Assembly: GCF_018141525.1 (NCBI RefSeq)
Contig: NZ_CP064655.1
Coordinates: 2,326,501 to 2,390,500, forward strand
Length of the DNA: 64,000 nt
Source: Miltoncostaea marina
Lineage (GTDB): Bacteria > Actinomycetota > Thermoleophilia > Miltoncostaeales > Miltoncostaeaceae
Reading direction: 5' to 3'
In this document: positions 16,044 through 25,062 of the stretch, one piece after another
Numbering within the stretch: position 1 is the stretch's first letter
Layout of the letters: the number at the start of each line of letters is the position of its first letter
Position numbers and translations under genes: made by a program
Notes under the pieces: model-generated
Told to the model about the DNA's origin: nothing
The model's database searches: none
Seen by the model: only the letters and a program-made list of their open reading frames with translations

Positions 16044-16946
16044 ATGAAACGCCGAGCGCTCGTCGCGCTGGTCTTGGCCGCGCTCTTCACAGGGGCGGCG
16101 CACCAGGCGAGCGCGGTGACCGTGCTCGGCACCCGAGGCGTCGATGTGCTGAACGGTGGCCCACGCGCCGATTACCTGCGGGGCGGGCCCGGGGCCGACG
16201 TCCTCAAGGGCGCCCGGGGCAACGACAAGCTCTACGGCGGACCCGGCGCCGACCTTCTGATAGGCGGTGCAGGAACGGACCGCTTCTACGGCGGGCCCGG
16301 TAGAGACACCATCCGCGCGAAGGACGGGCGGCGCGACTTCGTCTCCTGCGGTCCAGGCGTCGATCGCGCATTCGTGGACCGCGCTGACACCGTTGCAAGG
16401 GACTGCGAGCGCGTCACCGGCCAGGTCCCGCCGGGGCCTGTGGTCACGCCCGTTGGTGGGCCGGTCCCCCCGGCCGCACCAACACCCCCGCCCCCGCCCC
16501 CGCCGGCGCCGGGCTCAACGCGCGCCACCGCAGTCCCCATCGGTCAAGGCCTCGCCATCCACGGAGGGTGGGCGGCGGCCGTGCTCTCCGTCACCCCGGA
16601 CGCCACGGCAGCCGTCCTGGCCGAGAACCAATTCAACGACCCGCCAGCCCCTGGCCGCCAGTTCTTCATCGCGAGAGTCAGCGCGACCTACACCGGGGCA
16701 GCCAGCTCCCGCTTCGACGCCGGCTTCCGCCTCCGAGTGGTGGGCCCCTCTGCCGTCGCCTACACGACCTTCGGCGATTCCTGCGGGGTGATCCCCGACG
16801 ACATCGAAGACCCCGAGGTCTTCACCGGCGGCACGATCACGGGCAACGTGTGCTGGAGCGTCCCGAGCGGCGACGTCGGGGGGCTCGTCATGTTCGACAG
16901 CCCCCTCGCCTTCAACTACCCGCCAGCGTACTGGCGACTCTTCTAG
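16044..16946 (+). CDS. Secreted RTX-repeat protein with C-terminal DUF4352-like domain (cargo)
   Basis: 300 residues. Signal peptide 'MKRRALVALVLAALFTGAAH' with 'ASA' cleavage near 23. Residues about 28-90 are hemolysin-type Ca2+-binding nonapeptides ('GGPGADVLKGARGNDKLYGG', 'GADLLIGGAGTDRFYGG'). A small Cys-containing segment follows, then a Pro-rich linker near 130-150 and a C-terminal beta-sandwich ('LAIHGGWAAAVLSVTPDATA', 'RQFFIARVSATYTGAASSRF') resembling DUF4352. The GGGGGCC before ATG is a weak ribosome site. The gene faces away from the phage genes at the very end of the element, the usual position of a moron expressed in the lysogen. Expected to be exported and to act at the cell surface. 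Confidence 0.75.
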   Translation: MKRRALVALVLAALFTGAAHQASAVTVLGTRGVDVLNGGPRADYLRGGPGADVLKGARGNDKLYGGPGADLLIGGAGTDRFYGGPGRDTIRAKDGRRDFVSCGPGVDRAFVDRADTVARDCERVTGQVPPGPVVTPVGGPVPPAAPTPPPPPPPAPGSTRATAVPIGQGLAIHGGWAAAVLSVTPDATAAVLAENQFNDPPAPGRQFFIARVSATYTGAASSRFDAGFRLRVVGPSAVAYTTFGDSCGVIPDDIEDPEVFTGGTITGNVCWSVPSGDVGGLVMFDSPLAFNYPPAYWRLF

Positions 16947-17080
16947 GCGGCGGGCGCTCGTCGGTCACGCGGCAGAGTCGGCCGGTCCACGAGGGCGGGC
17001 AGCGTGTCCCAGATGGCATGGAGGTCACCCACGTCGCGACACTTACCCCAGCGCCGCGACGTGGGTAACTCCGGGCGCAG

Positions 17081-17260
17081 TCAGGCGGGGCCGCTTCCCC
17101 CGCTGGTGCCGGTGCGCCTCCTCCGATCCTTCGGCAGCACGCGGCGGGCCGGTTCGGTTCGCCGTAGCGCTTCATCATCGCGTTCGATGAGGCGCTGCTC
17201 GATGCGCTCGAGCACAGCGAGAATCCGTCGCCCGGTGTCCTCGGTCAGGAGTTTGCTCAC
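17081..17260 (-). CDS. Small phage-type protein, 59 residues
   Basis: GTG start overlaps the stop of the upstream gene (GTGA), which argues for translation. Sequence: amphipathic helix 'LTEDTGRRILAVLERIEQRLIERDDEALRR' (split as two blocks) followed by a basic tail. Possible coiled-coil oligomer. No family recognised. It is the last gene of the leftward phage operon. Confidence 0.5.
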   Translation of the reverse strand: MSKLLTEDTGRRILAVLERIEQRLIERDDEALRRTEPARRVLPKDRRRRTGTSGGSGPA

Positions 17261-17697
17261 GCAGCGGCGGCCCCCGCGTACGGCCGGCCGCAGCACTCGC
17301 AGAGGGACACGGACGGCAGCGTGGCCTCGAGCGCCTCCACGATCGCCCGGCCCCGCTCAGCCGTGGCCAGCAGAGCGCCCCAGTACGGCCGGCCCGGCGC
17401 ATCGTCGGCGTCGGCGCCCACGACCACGATCCCCTCGACCATCTCGCGCAGAGTCGTCAGGTCGCGCCGGTCGAGCGCGCGCGCGCGGTGGGGCGACTCA
17501 CCCACGGCGAGGCTGTCGGCGAGGCGCACCGCGTCCGCCAGCCGGGCCTCGTCGTCGTAGGAGGAGGTGCTGCCCCCGAAGCGGCTCGAGCACTCGATGA
17601 ACATGTGGGCGCGGTCGGCCAGCCCCCAGGCGGCGATCTCGCGCAGGTCGGCCGCCTGCTGCGCGGTGAGCGCGGTGATGCTGATGGCGGTGGTCAT
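17257..17697 (-). CDS. Phage hypothetical protein, 146 residues
   Basis: ATG 17697 with AGGAGG 8 bases upstream. Mostly helical ('ITALTAQQAADLREIAAWGL', 'EARLADAVRLADSLAVGE') with a C-terminal CxxC ('SLCECCGRPY') and a conserved-looking 'DLTTLREMVEGIVVVGAD'. No family recognised. Lies downstream of the tape-measure gene after a 250-bp gap with no gene, and is coupled to the 59-residue gene. Confidence 0.6.
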   Translation of the reverse strand: MTTAISITALTAQQAADLREIAAWGLADRAHMFIECSSRFGGSTSSYDDEARLADAVRLADSLAVGESPHRARALDRRDLTTLREMVEGIVVVGADADDAPGRPYWGALLATAERGRAIVEALEATLPSVSLCECCGRPYAGAAAA

Positions 17698-17944
17698 GGT
17701 GCAGCCTCCTCGTGGTGTCGAGGAGAGAGGCACGGCGATGCGCCGCTCGACCGACGGGTCGACGGGTGGCAGCGGTTAGGCTGGCGGTGCATCGGAGGTC
17801 TCATCTCCGGTGTCACGGGGTCGGCCGTTGACGCGGCGCGGCCCCACTTACGTTCTCCGTCCCTATCGGTCCGGTGACCCGACGCTAGCGCCACTGGGCG
17901 CCGGCGGACGACTACCCGCCCGGGTGGTGCGGGCGTCCGATGGT

Positions 17945-18232
17945 CTAGGGCTGGGGCGACGTGCTGCCGTGCTCGAGGGCACGCGCCTCGTCGGGCAACT
18001 CGAGCACGACGCCCTCCACGCCGAGCCGCTCGAGCTGCTCCTGCGCGTCCACGATGCCGGCCCGGATGCCCGACACGCGGCCGACGAGCACGCAATCGGC
18101 CAAGGCCTGCGCGACGAGGCGACCGAAGGCCGGGTGGTCGGTGCGGATCCCGTTCCCGCGAAGCGCCTCGAACAGGATCCCCGCGTGGAGGATGAGGTCA
18201 TGCTGCTCGAGGTCGGTGAGCTGGCGCGGCAT
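17945..18232 (-). CDS. Phage hypothetical protein, 95 residues
   Basis: ATG 18232 preceded by GGGGGGAAGG. Acidic helical protein ('LTDLEQHDLILHAGILFEAL', 'GRLVAQALADCVLVGRVSGI', 'DAQEQLERLGVEGVVLELPD'). It follows the tape-measure gene by 10 bases, the position where minor tail genes start, but it is too short to be a distal-tail or tail-fibre protein. Confidence 0.6.
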   Translation of the reverse strand: MPRQLTDLEQHDLILHAGILFEALRGNGIRTDHPAFGRLVAQALADCVLVGRVSGIRAGIVDAQEQLERLGVEGVVLELPDEARALEHGSTSPQP

Positions 18233-18242
18233 GCCTTCCCCC

Positions 18243-21200
18243 CTAGCCGGCGATCGTGATGCGGCGGTTGAGCTCGGGCGCGATGAGACCGGCCAGGTCC
18301 CGGGCCAGCGCGCGATCGCTGCCGTGGCCGCCGATCATCGAGCCCTGCACGTTCACGGTGACGTTCACCGTGGTCGCGCCCCGGCCACCGCGCCCGCCCT
18401 CGAGCCCCGCGGCCACGAGCTTGTCCATGCCGGTCCGGTCCAGCACGCCCTCCCCGGGCTTGAGCAGGGCCGGCACGTGGTCGGTGTTGCCGAAGCCCCG
18501 CACGATGCCCCCAAGGGCGGCGCGCGCGGGCTTCATGGCCTCCCACTGGTCGAGCGCCTGCTGGGCCCCGTTGATGAGGTTCCGCTCGGCGGCGGTGATG
18601 TTCTTACCGCCCGGGCTGCTCGCCTTGATCGCGTTCGCCTTCGCGTTGGCGAGGTTCTTGAGCAGCGTCTTGCGGCGGTTCTGCCACTCGTTCAGCTGCG
18701 TGCCGAGCGGGCTCTGGACCTCGGGCCCGAAGCCGCCGCTGCCTGGCATCTGCGGCCCGGTGACGAGCTCGCGGATCTGGTCCTGCAGGGCGAAGATCTG
18801 GTCGCGGAAGGCGTTGGCGAAGGCGCTCCCCAGCGTGTCGCCGAGGATCGCGTAGTCCACGCCGCTCGCAGCGAGGATGGCCTTGAGGCCCTCGTTGAAC
18901 TGCTGCTGGGTGATGAGGCCGCGGTTCAGGTTGTCCGTCAGGTCGGCCAGGGCCCGGTCGGCGGCCGTCTTGCGGGCGTCGGCCTCGTCCTGGAGGGCCT
19001 GCTCCTTGGCCGCGAGGCTGTCGGCGAGGGCCTGGCGCTCCTGGTCGAGCAGCCAGTCGTTCAGGTCGCGGATCGCCTCCTGGCGCTCCTCGTCGGTCTC
19101 GGCCTGCGCGATGGCCTGGTCGAGCCGGCCGCGCTCGCGGATCGCCTGCTCCTGGCGCTGCTGGGCCTCGATCTGGCGCAGCCGCTGCGCCTCGGGGCTG
19201 TTGCCGAGGGCGGCCGTGTTGCGGCCGAGGATCGCGTCGATGCCCTGGCCGACCATCCCGGAGAGCCCCGAGGCGATCGACATGGCGTTCTCGCGGGCGC
19301 TTCGGATCGCGTCCTTGACGGCGGCGGTCAGCTTGAGCTTCACGGTCCGCGAGACCCGGTCGGCGGCCATCTCGACGGCGCCCGTCCCCTCGGGGCGGAA
19401 CGAGACCTTGACCGCGGCCGGGCGACGCTCCATCTCGCGGACCTTCTCGATGCCCTCCTGCACCGACCACGAGCCCTTGAGCCAGCGCGGGACGATCGAC
19501 ACCGAGACCGTCTTGGAGACCACGCTGGCCATCGCGGCGATGACGGTGCCGATGGAGGTGATCGCCTGCATCACGTCGGCGCGCACCCAGACGGTCTTGG
19601 ACTTGAGGTTGTCGAGGGCGGCCTTGGCGTCCCGGACGCGGCCCTCGAGCGTCTGCGCGCCAGCCGCCGCGCCTCGCATCTTCGAGGTCATCACCTGGGC
19701 GTTCTTGCCCGCATCCGCCTCGGCGGCGGCCAGGTCCCGCTGGGCGTCGCGCAGCTTGGCGAGGCGCTGGTCGGTCTCGCCGTAGATGCGGATCTCGTTC
19801 TGCGCCTCGCGCACCCGGTCCTTGGCGGCCTGGATCCGCGCTCGGACCTGGGTGACCGACCGCGCGTTCTCCTCGCGCTCCTGCTTGATCGCGTCGCGGT
19901 ACTGCATCGTCGCCGTGCGGACGCCGTGCTTGGCCTGCTCGACGCGAAGGTCGGCCTGGGCGAGCGCCTGCTGGGCGGCCTTGCCCTTGATCGAGCCGTC
20001 GTTGACCTGCTTCTGCACATCGCGCAGCCCCTGCTGGGCCGCGGTCAGCTCGAGCGCAGCGGCCTTGCGGTTCAGCTCGGCGCCCTGGACGCCGAGGGTC
20101 GCGTTCTTGAGCCGGTCGAGCGCGTCCTTGGCCGCCTGGGTGGCGTCGCGGAAGCGCTGCATCGACGAGGCCCCGCCGCCCGCGGCCGAGGTCAGGCCGA
20201 TGATCGCGCCCATCGCCATGCCCGCGGCGACCATGAAGGCGCCGAGCGGGTTCGACGCGGCGGCGGCCGTCAGGGCGAGCAGCGCCGTCCGCACCGCCGC
20301 GAAGGCGCGCACCAGGCCGAAGGCCGCGGCGGCGGCGGCGGCCATCCACAGCGCGACCGGCGACGAGGCCACCTTGGCGAGCGCCTGCCCGACCGGGGCG
20401 AGCGCCTGGCCGAATCCCATCATGGCCGTCCGCGAGGACTCCGAGGACGCGGCCAGCGCGGTGAGCATCCCGGCCGCCAGGCCGAGCGGGCCGAGCACCT
20501 TGCCGAAGCCGCCCATGCCGCCGAGCAGCGACCCCATCTGGGCGAGCTTGCCGAGGATCAGCAGCACCGGGCCCGCCGCGGCGGCGATGCCCGCCAGCTG
20601 CAGGGCGAAGCGCTGCTGGGCCGGGGTGAGCCGCTCGAAGGCCTCGGCCCAGGAGCTGATCTTGCTCACCATCTCGGTCGCCTTGGGCAGCAGGATCTGC
20701 CCGATCGTGATGGCGGAGGTCTCGACGGTGGACTTGAAGCGCTCGAGCGCCCCGTTGAAGCCGCGCATCTTGGCCTCGGCCAGCTTCTGCGCCGACCCGT
20801 TGGCCGCGATCACGGCGGTCATGGCCGCGTACTCGGCCTTCGACTTGGAGAGCAGGATGTTCCCGGCCCGGATGGCGTCCGAGCCGAAGATCCGGGCCAT
20901 CGCCGCGTCGCGCTCGGCCTTGGTCAGGCCGCCGAGGCGCTGCTGGAACTCCTGGGCCAGGTCCGGCAGCTTCTTGAGCTCGCCGCCCGCCGTGCGCAGC
21001 TCGATGCCGTACTTCTCGATCGCCTTCGCGCCGGTGCCCATCGGCGCCTGCAGGCGCATGAGCATCGTCTTGAGGCTGGTGCCGGCGTCGGAGCCCTTGA
21101 TGCCCTCGTTCGCCATGAGCGACAGGGCGACGGCCGTCTCGGTGATGTTGAAGCCCGCCTGGTGGGCCACGGTCGCGGACTGCTGCAGCGAGCGGGCCAT

Positions 21201-21761
21201 GTCGTCGATCTCGGCCGTCGAGGCGTTGGCCGAGGCGGCCAGCACGTCGGCGACCTTGCCCGCCTGGGAGGCCTTCATGCCGAAGGCGTTGAGGGCGTCG
21301 GACTGGATCTCGGCGGCCCGCGCGTTGTCGATCCCGGCGGCGGCCGAGAGCATGAGCGTGCCCCGCGCGGCGTCCATCGCCTGCTTGGCGGTCATGCCGC
21401 CCTTGGCCAGCTCCCGCATGGCGTCGGCCGCGTCCTTGGCCGAGGTGCCGGGCAGCTTGGTGTCGGCGCCGAGCTGCTTGGCGACGGCGCCCACCTGCTT
21501 CATCTGCGCCGCCGTCGCGCCCGAGACGGCCTGCATGTCGTTCAGGCTCGACTCGAAGTCGGCGGCGGCCTTCACCGCGAAGCCGATCCCGGCCGCGATC
21601 GGCAGCGTGAGGCCCTTGGTCAGCACCGTGCCGGCGCGCGAGGCCTTCTGGCCGGCGGCGGCCAGGCCGGTCATGCCCGCCTGCACCTTCGCGATGCCGG
21701 CGAGGGCCGGCGCCACCCGGGCGCCGATCAGGACGTGCGCGGATGCGAGGGCGACGCTCAT
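18243..21761 (-). CDS. Phage tail tape measure protein (TP901 type)
   Basis: 1172 residues. The N-terminal third has the TP901 tape-measure signature ('FAVKAAADFESSLNDMQAVS', 'GTSAKDAADAMRELAKGGMT', 'NAFGMKASQAGKVADVLAAS', 'ANEGIKGSDAGTSLKTMLMR'). Hydrophobic segments lie near 405-420 and 520-545, then long Lys/Ala/Gln-rich coiled coils (about 560-740, 830-1000). Tape measures span the tail lumen and fix tail length; by the rule of about 0.15 nm per residue this one predicts a siphovirus tail of roughly 170-180 nm. ATG 21761 overlaps the stop of the gp10-like gene (ATGA). The frame is intact, evidence against long-standing decay. Confidence 0.93.
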   Translation of the reverse strand: MSVALASAHVLIGARVAPALAGIAKVQAGMTGLAAAGQKASRAGTVLTKGLTLPIAAGIGFAVKAAADFESSLNDMQAVSGATAAQMKQVGAVAKQLGADTKLPGTSAKDAADAMRELAKGGMTAKQAMDAARGTLMLSAAAGIDNARAAEIQSDALNAFGMKASQAGKVADVLAASANASTAEIDDMARSLQQSATVAHQAGFNITETAVALSLMANEGIKGSDAGTSLKTMLMRLQAPMGTGAKAIEKYGIELRTAGGELKKLPDLAQEFQQRLGGLTKAERDAAMARIFGSDAIRAGNILLSKSKAEYAAMTAVIAANGSAQKLAEAKMRGFNGALERFKSTVETSAITIGQILLPKATEMVSKISSWAEAFERLTPAQQRFALQLAGIAAAAGPVLLILGKLAQMGSLLGGMGGFGKVLGPLGLAAGMLTALAASSESSRTAMMGFGQALAPVGQALAKVASSPVALWMAAAAAAAFGLVRAFAAVRTALLALTAAAASNPLGAFMVAAGMAMGAIIGLTSAAGGGASSMQRFRDATQAAKDALDRLKNATLGVQGAELNRKAAALELTAAQQGLRDVQKQVNDGSIKGKAAQQALAQADLRVEQAKHGVRTATMQYRDAIKQEREENARSVTQVRARIQAAKDRVREAQNEIRIYGETDQRLAKLRDAQRDLAAAEADAGKNAQVMTSKMRGAAAGAQTLEGRVRDAKAALDNLKSKTVWVRADVMQAITSIGTVIAAMASVVSKTVSVSIVPRWLKGSWSVQEGIEKVREMERRPAAVKVSFRPEGTGAVEMAADRVSRTVKLKLTAAVKDAIRSARENAMSIASGLSGMVGQGIDAILGRNTAALGNSPEAQRLRQIEAQQRQEQAIRERGRLDQAIAQAETDEERQEAIRDLNDWLLDQERQALADSLAAKEQALQDEADARKTAADRALADLTDNLNRGLITQQQFNEGLKAILAASGVDYAILGDTLGSAFANAFRDQIFALQDQIRELVTGPQMPGSGGFGPEVQSPLGTQLNEWQNRRKTLLKNLANAKANAIKASSPGGKNITAAERNLINGAQQALDQWEAMKPARAALGGIVRGFGNTDHVPALLKPGEGVLDRTGMDKLVAAGLEGGRGGRGATTVNVTVNVQGSMIGGHGSDRALARDLAGLIAPELNRRITIAG

Positions 21762-22096
21762 CCGAACAGCCCCACGCGCCGCAACGCCTGCATCAGTCGG
21801 TAGCGCCCGGCCACCCACGCCGGGACGAGATACGGCTGCGCACGCATGCGCGAGGTCCCGAGCTCGACGTACGCGGCATAGCCGGCGGTGAAGCCCACGC
21901 GCCAGACGAAGCGGGACGACGGGCGGGCGTAGCCGGAGGCGCGCAGGTTGCCGGTGTCGATCGGCGCGCGCTGCACCGCGTCCGAGAGCGTGTCCTGGGC
22001 GGCCTTCGCCACGGCCTGCGTCGCGCGCTGCTCGAGCGCCGCCATCGCCGCCGGCAGCCGGTTGCGGCCCATCTTCACGCCCATCGTCACCTGCAC
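21758..22096 (-). CDS. HK97-gp10-like tail completion protein
   Basis: 112 residues. Pattern of HK97 gp10 family head-tail joining/tail-completion proteins: 'QAVAKAAQDTLSDAVQRAPIDTGNLRAS' (two blocks) with the diagnostic 'APIDTGNLRASG', then 'GFTAGYAAYVELGTSRMRAQ' and 'PYLVPAW'. GTG 22096 has GGAG upstream; an ATG at 22084 is the alternative. Normally this gene sits between connector and major-tail genes; here neither connector nor major tail protein is recognisable next to it. Confidence 0.85.
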   Translation of the reverse strand: MQVTMGVKMGRNRLPAAMAALEQRATQAVAKAAQDTLSDAVQRAPIDTGNLRASGYARPSSRFVWRVGFTAGYAAYVELGTSRMRAQPYLVPAWVAGRYRLMQALRRVGLFG

Positions 22097-22109
22097 GGCG
22101 GGGGCTCCG

Positions 22110-22319
22110 CTACCGGCCGCGCCGGCGGAAGGGGCTCGGACCGGCGGGCACACGCGCCCCGCTTGCGCGGTGGGTCGCGCGGTCGGCCGCCTGCTGGGGG
22201 GTGTCGGCCGGGTAGATCCCCGTCTCGGACGCGCGCTGCACGGCGCGGTTGGCCGGGATCTCACCGCGCTCCATCAGCCGGCGCATCGCCGGGTCGGGGC
22301 GGTTCGGAAGGAAAGGCAT
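22110..22319 (-). CDS. Small basic phage protein, 69 residues
   Basis: ATG 22319. Sequence 'MPFLPNRPDPAMRRLMERGE' then Arg/Ala-rich. No family recognised. The region just upstream (22320-22360) can fold into a 9-bp hairpin whose proximal strand contains the only ribosome-site-like GAGG, so translation may be controlled by structure. It lies 13 bases from the gp10-like gene. Confidence 0.5.
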   Translation of the reverse strand: MPFLPNRPDPAMRRLMERGEIPANRAVQRASETGIYPADTPQQAADRATHRASGARVPAGPSPFRRRGR

Positions 22320-22360
22320 GGGGGCCTCAAGCGTCGACGTCGAGTTGGCGCGAGGCCCCC
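22320..22360 (-). promoter_or_regulatory. Inverted repeat over the ribosome site of the 69-residue gene
   Basis: GGGGGCCTC (22320-22328) and GAGGCCCCC (22352-22360) are perfect 9-base inverted repeats with a 23-base loop. In the minus-strand transcript the second strand covers the GAGG sequence directly before ATG 22319. It could be a transcription terminator for the upstream genes or a translation-blocking hairpin. Confidence 0.4.
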
Positions 22361-22406
22361 ACCTCACGCGTGGATCCATCGTATCCGGCCCCCCGGACGC
22401 CATCCC

Positions 22407-23036
22407 CTACGCCGCGTCGCCGCCGAGCGAGCGCGCCAGGCGTGCCTGGCGCTGCTGCGCGGGCGTCGGCTGGCCCTCGGCCTCCCGGCGGGCGATCTCA
22501 CGGCGCAGGGCGGCGATCCGACCCGCCAGGCGGTCATCGCTCGCGTGTCGGCCGGGGGCCGGGGTGGCCTCGATCTCCTCGCGCACGGCGCGGTCGAACT
22601 GGTCGCTCGTCGCGGCCATGAGGTCCCCGAGGCCCTCGGGGACCGGCGGCGCGCTCTGCTCCGCCACGGCCCTCGCGTAGCGGGCCGCCAGCCGGCGCAG
22701 GTCGTCGCCCATGCGCTGCCGGCGGGCCTGCCAGTCCGCGAGGGCGCGGTCACGGTGAGCGGCCGTCTCGGAGCGCCGCCGCTCCTCGGCGTCGGCCTCG
22801 AGCCGGGCGAGGTCGGCACGGAGCTCCTCGATCGTGGGCTCGGGCGGCGGCGGGGCCGTGTCGTTCGGGCCCTCCACGGCGGCGATCGTGGCGCGCAGCT
22901 CGTCCACGCGCTTCTGCTCGGCCGGGGTGAGGGGCACCGCGAGGTCGCGGCCGGCCTCGAACTCGCGCAGGGCCGCCTTCGCGGCGATCATGGCGGCGAA
23001 CGGCGACACGGGCGGGGTGGTCAGCTTGGGGGCCAT
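22407..23036 (-). CDS. Phage structural/assembly-type coiled-coil protein, 209 residues
   Basis: Ala/Arg/Glu-rich helical protein ('FAAMIAAKAALREFEAGRDL', 'AEQKRVDELRATIAAVEG', 'TIEELRADLARLEADAEERR', 'LAGRIAALRREIARREAEGQ'), predicted long coiled coil. Position between terminase and tail genes and composition would fit a scaffold-like or internal protein, but no conserved family motif is visible. ATG 23036 shares one base with the stop of the upstream gene (TGATG). Function inferred only from position. Confidence 0.6.
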   Translation of the reverse strand: MAPKLTTPPVSPFAAMIAAKAALREFEAGRDLAVPLTPAEQKRVDELRATIAAVEGPNDTAPPPPEPTIEELRADLARLEADAEERRRSETAAHRDRALADWQARRQRMGDDLRRLAARYARAVAEQSAPPVPEGLGDLMAATSDQFDRAVREEIEATPAPGRHASDDRLAGRIAALRREIARREAEGQPTPAQQRQARLARSLGGDAA

Positions 23037-23371
23037 CAGGTGGTCTCCTTCGGTCGGTCGGCGGCACGCAGGGCCGCCATCAGGTCGTTCACGGAGCGGC
23101 CGCCGATGCTGCGAGGCGTGCCGTTCACGGCGTCGCGCACCGCGGCGTAGCGCTCGGGCGTCATCCCCGTGAGCCGGGCGGCCTCGAGCTCGTCGGCGGT
23201 CAGGTCGGGAGGCGTGTCGTCGGGCATCGGGGCTCCGTCGGTCGGGGTGATCAGGTCGGCCCGTCGCAGCACGGCGACGGCGCGGGGGTCGAGGCCGGCG
23301 GCCCGGATGGCGCGCAGCTCGCCCACCGTGAGGCCGAGCGCGTCGGCGGTCATGCGCTGGGCGCCGTTCAC
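23036..23371 (-). CDS. Small acidic phage protein, 111 residues (scaffold-like motif)
   Basis: GTG 23371 with GGAGGAGG upstream, overlapping the terminase stop by GTGA. Two similar helical modules: 'LGLTVGELRAIRAAGLDPRA' and 'LTADELEAARLTGMTPERYA'. The second pattern is common in short proteins near capsid and scaffold genes of actinophages. No capsid gene follows. The role is inferred weakly from this resemblance. Confidence 0.55.
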   Translation of the reverse strand: MNGAQRMTADALGLTVGELRAIRAAGLDPRAVAVLRRADLITPTDGAPMPDDTPPDLTADELEAARLTGMTPERYAAVRDAVNGTPRSIGGRSVNDLMAALRAADRPKETT

Positions 23372-25062
23372 CGCCCGCCCTCCTCCGCCTCGGCGAGGAC
23401 ATCGGAGCTTGTCCGGCGGCCCGCCTGCAGATCGCGGACGATCCGCCGTGCGCCCTCGGACAGCGGCGGGCGCGGCGGCGTGACGGGCCCGGCGGACAGG
23501 AGCGAGCCGCTGCTGGGCGGACCGGGCGGCTTGTCGATGTAGCGCTTCGCGTCTCGCCCGCGCCAGACGAGGTCGCCACGGCGCACGACCAGCGACGACC
23601 CGGGCTGCGGCAGCGTCGAGTACGAGTGCGCCGTGGCCGGTCGGTGGGCGTCGCTCGCGCCCACGCAGGCGAATGACAGCGCCACGGCGCCGTCGATCTT
23701 GCGGCTGCTCTTCTCCTTGGCCAGCCGCCAGCCGCGCGGACCCTCGATCGCGACCGCGTTCAGCACGTGGGCGCGCAGCTCGTCGTCGGCGTAGACCACG
23801 ATCCGGCGGTCGCGCACCAGGTCGTAGAGGTCCGTGGTGGCCGTCGTGAGGTTGGTGGTCGTCTGCGGCCACTCGATCATCGGCAGGCCGGCCTTCGTGA
23901 GCGTGGCCGCGCTCCGCGCCATCTGCGTCGGGTCGTAGCGGACGGCGCCGATCCGGTAGCCGGCGGCGAGCTGCAGCAGGTATGCCTCGATCGTCTCCTC
24001 GAGGTCGAGCGGCTGCGCCTTCGTGGGCGTCCAGATCCGGTGGCGCACCAGGCGCACCCAGCCGTCTGCGAGGGCGACCGCCACGACCGCGGCGCAGTCG
24101 CGCTTGGTGGCCGCGTCCACGCCGACCGACAACACCGGCTCGCCCCGGCCGGTCCACTCCTCCCCGGGCCCGACCGGCGCGCCGCGGCGAGCGAGCGGGC
24201 GCAGGCCCGTGGCGGTGCACGCGTCCCACTGCTCGGCCGTGAGGAACACCTGCTCGCCCGCCTGCCACTGGTTCAAGTGCAGGCGGGCGAAGGTCGCCGG
24301 GCGCAGCGATGCCTTCTGCTCGGCGTAGTAGGCCGCCGCGGCCTCCGGGCGGCCACGCCAGGCGCGCTCCTGCGCCTCCTCGCCCTGGTCGATGAACGCC
24401 CACAGGCGCCCGTTGGTGAAGATCGGCAGGTCACCCTCGAGGCGCTCGCCGGCCAGGGCGCGCTCCCACAGCGGCTCGAGGACGGGCGCGTCCGCGGTGA
24501 ACCCGGCGTAGGAGTCCACGATGCGCAGCGACCGCCGCTCCGGGATGGGCGTCATCTCCTCCCACAGGCGCACGTGGCCCTCGTGCCGGAAAGCCCATAG
24601 CTCGGTCCACGAGGTGATGCCGAAGATGGCCCCCGCCTCGCCGGCGTAGTCGGCCGGGATGGCGACGATCCGGGTGCCGGTCTCGACGAGCACGATCTCG
24701 GAGGCGGTGATGCGCACCTTCCCGTCGCGCTCGAGCCCCATGGCGCGGAAGGCGGCCGCGATCATGGTGAAGACGCGCTCCTGCGCCTGGGCCTCGTCGT
24801 TGGCGACCACGTACGCGGTCTCCGGCGCCGCGAAGGTGAGCGCGGCGTAGCCCGTGGCGACCGCGTTCAGGGTCGTCTTCCCCGCCTTCTTGATCGTGGA
24901 GATCAGGAACGTCTCCCACGGCGACGGCGAGCCGTCGGGCGGGAACATCGCGGCGAGGGCGGCCCGCTGCCACGGGCGCAGCACGATCGGCCGGCCGGTC
25001 TCCGGGAGGATCCAGTACCGCTCCGCCCAGTCGGCCGCGGGGTTCGGCGTGGTGGCGGTCAT
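23368..25062 (-). CDS. Phage terminase large subunit
   Basis: 564 residues. ATPase domain with a variant Walker A 'STIKKAGKTT' near 54-63, an acidic Walker B-like region around 'FGITSWTELWAF', and a nuclease domain with 'LSVGVDAATKRDCAAVVAVA' (first catalytic Asp) and 'KIDGAVALSFACVGA' (last Asp), spaced as in RNase H-type terminases. It packages phage DNA into a procapsid. ATG 25062 overlaps the upstream stop by ATGA. The reading frame and key residues are intact although no capsid gene is seen in the element. Confidence 0.92.
   Translation of the reverse strand: MTATTPNPAADWAERYWILPETGRPIVLRPWQRAALAAMFPPDGSPSPWETFLISTIKKAGKTTLNAVATGYAALTFAAPETAYVVANDEAQAQERVFTMIAAAFRAMGLERDGKVRITASEIVLVETGTRIVAIPADYAGEAGAIFGITSWTELWAFRHEGHVRLWEEMTPIPERRSLRIVDSYAGFTADAPVLEPLWERALAGERLEGDLPIFTNGRLWAFIDQGEEAQERAWRGRPEAAAAYYAEQKASLRPATFARLHLNQWQAGEQVFLTAEQWDACTATGLRPLARRGAPVGPGEEWTGRGEPVLSVGVDAATKRDCAAVVAVALADGWVRLVRHRIWTPTKAQPLDLEETIEAYLLQLAAGYRIGAVRYDPTQMARSAATLTKAGLPMIEWPQTTTNLTTATTDLYDLVRDRRIVVYADDELRAHVLNAVAIEGPRGWRLAKEKSSRKIDGAVALSFACVGASDAHRPATAHSYSTLPQPGSSLVVRRGDLVWRGRDAKRYIDKPPGPPSSGSLLSAGPVTPPRPPLSEGARRIVRDLQAGRRTSSDVLAEAEEGGR

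Noticed and set aside
18256-21891. Very long plus-strand frames opposite the tape-measure gene
   Set aside because: They are shadows: low-complexity or leucine/arginine-rich composition, no ribosome sites, while the minus strand has clear tape-measure motifs and coupled starts.
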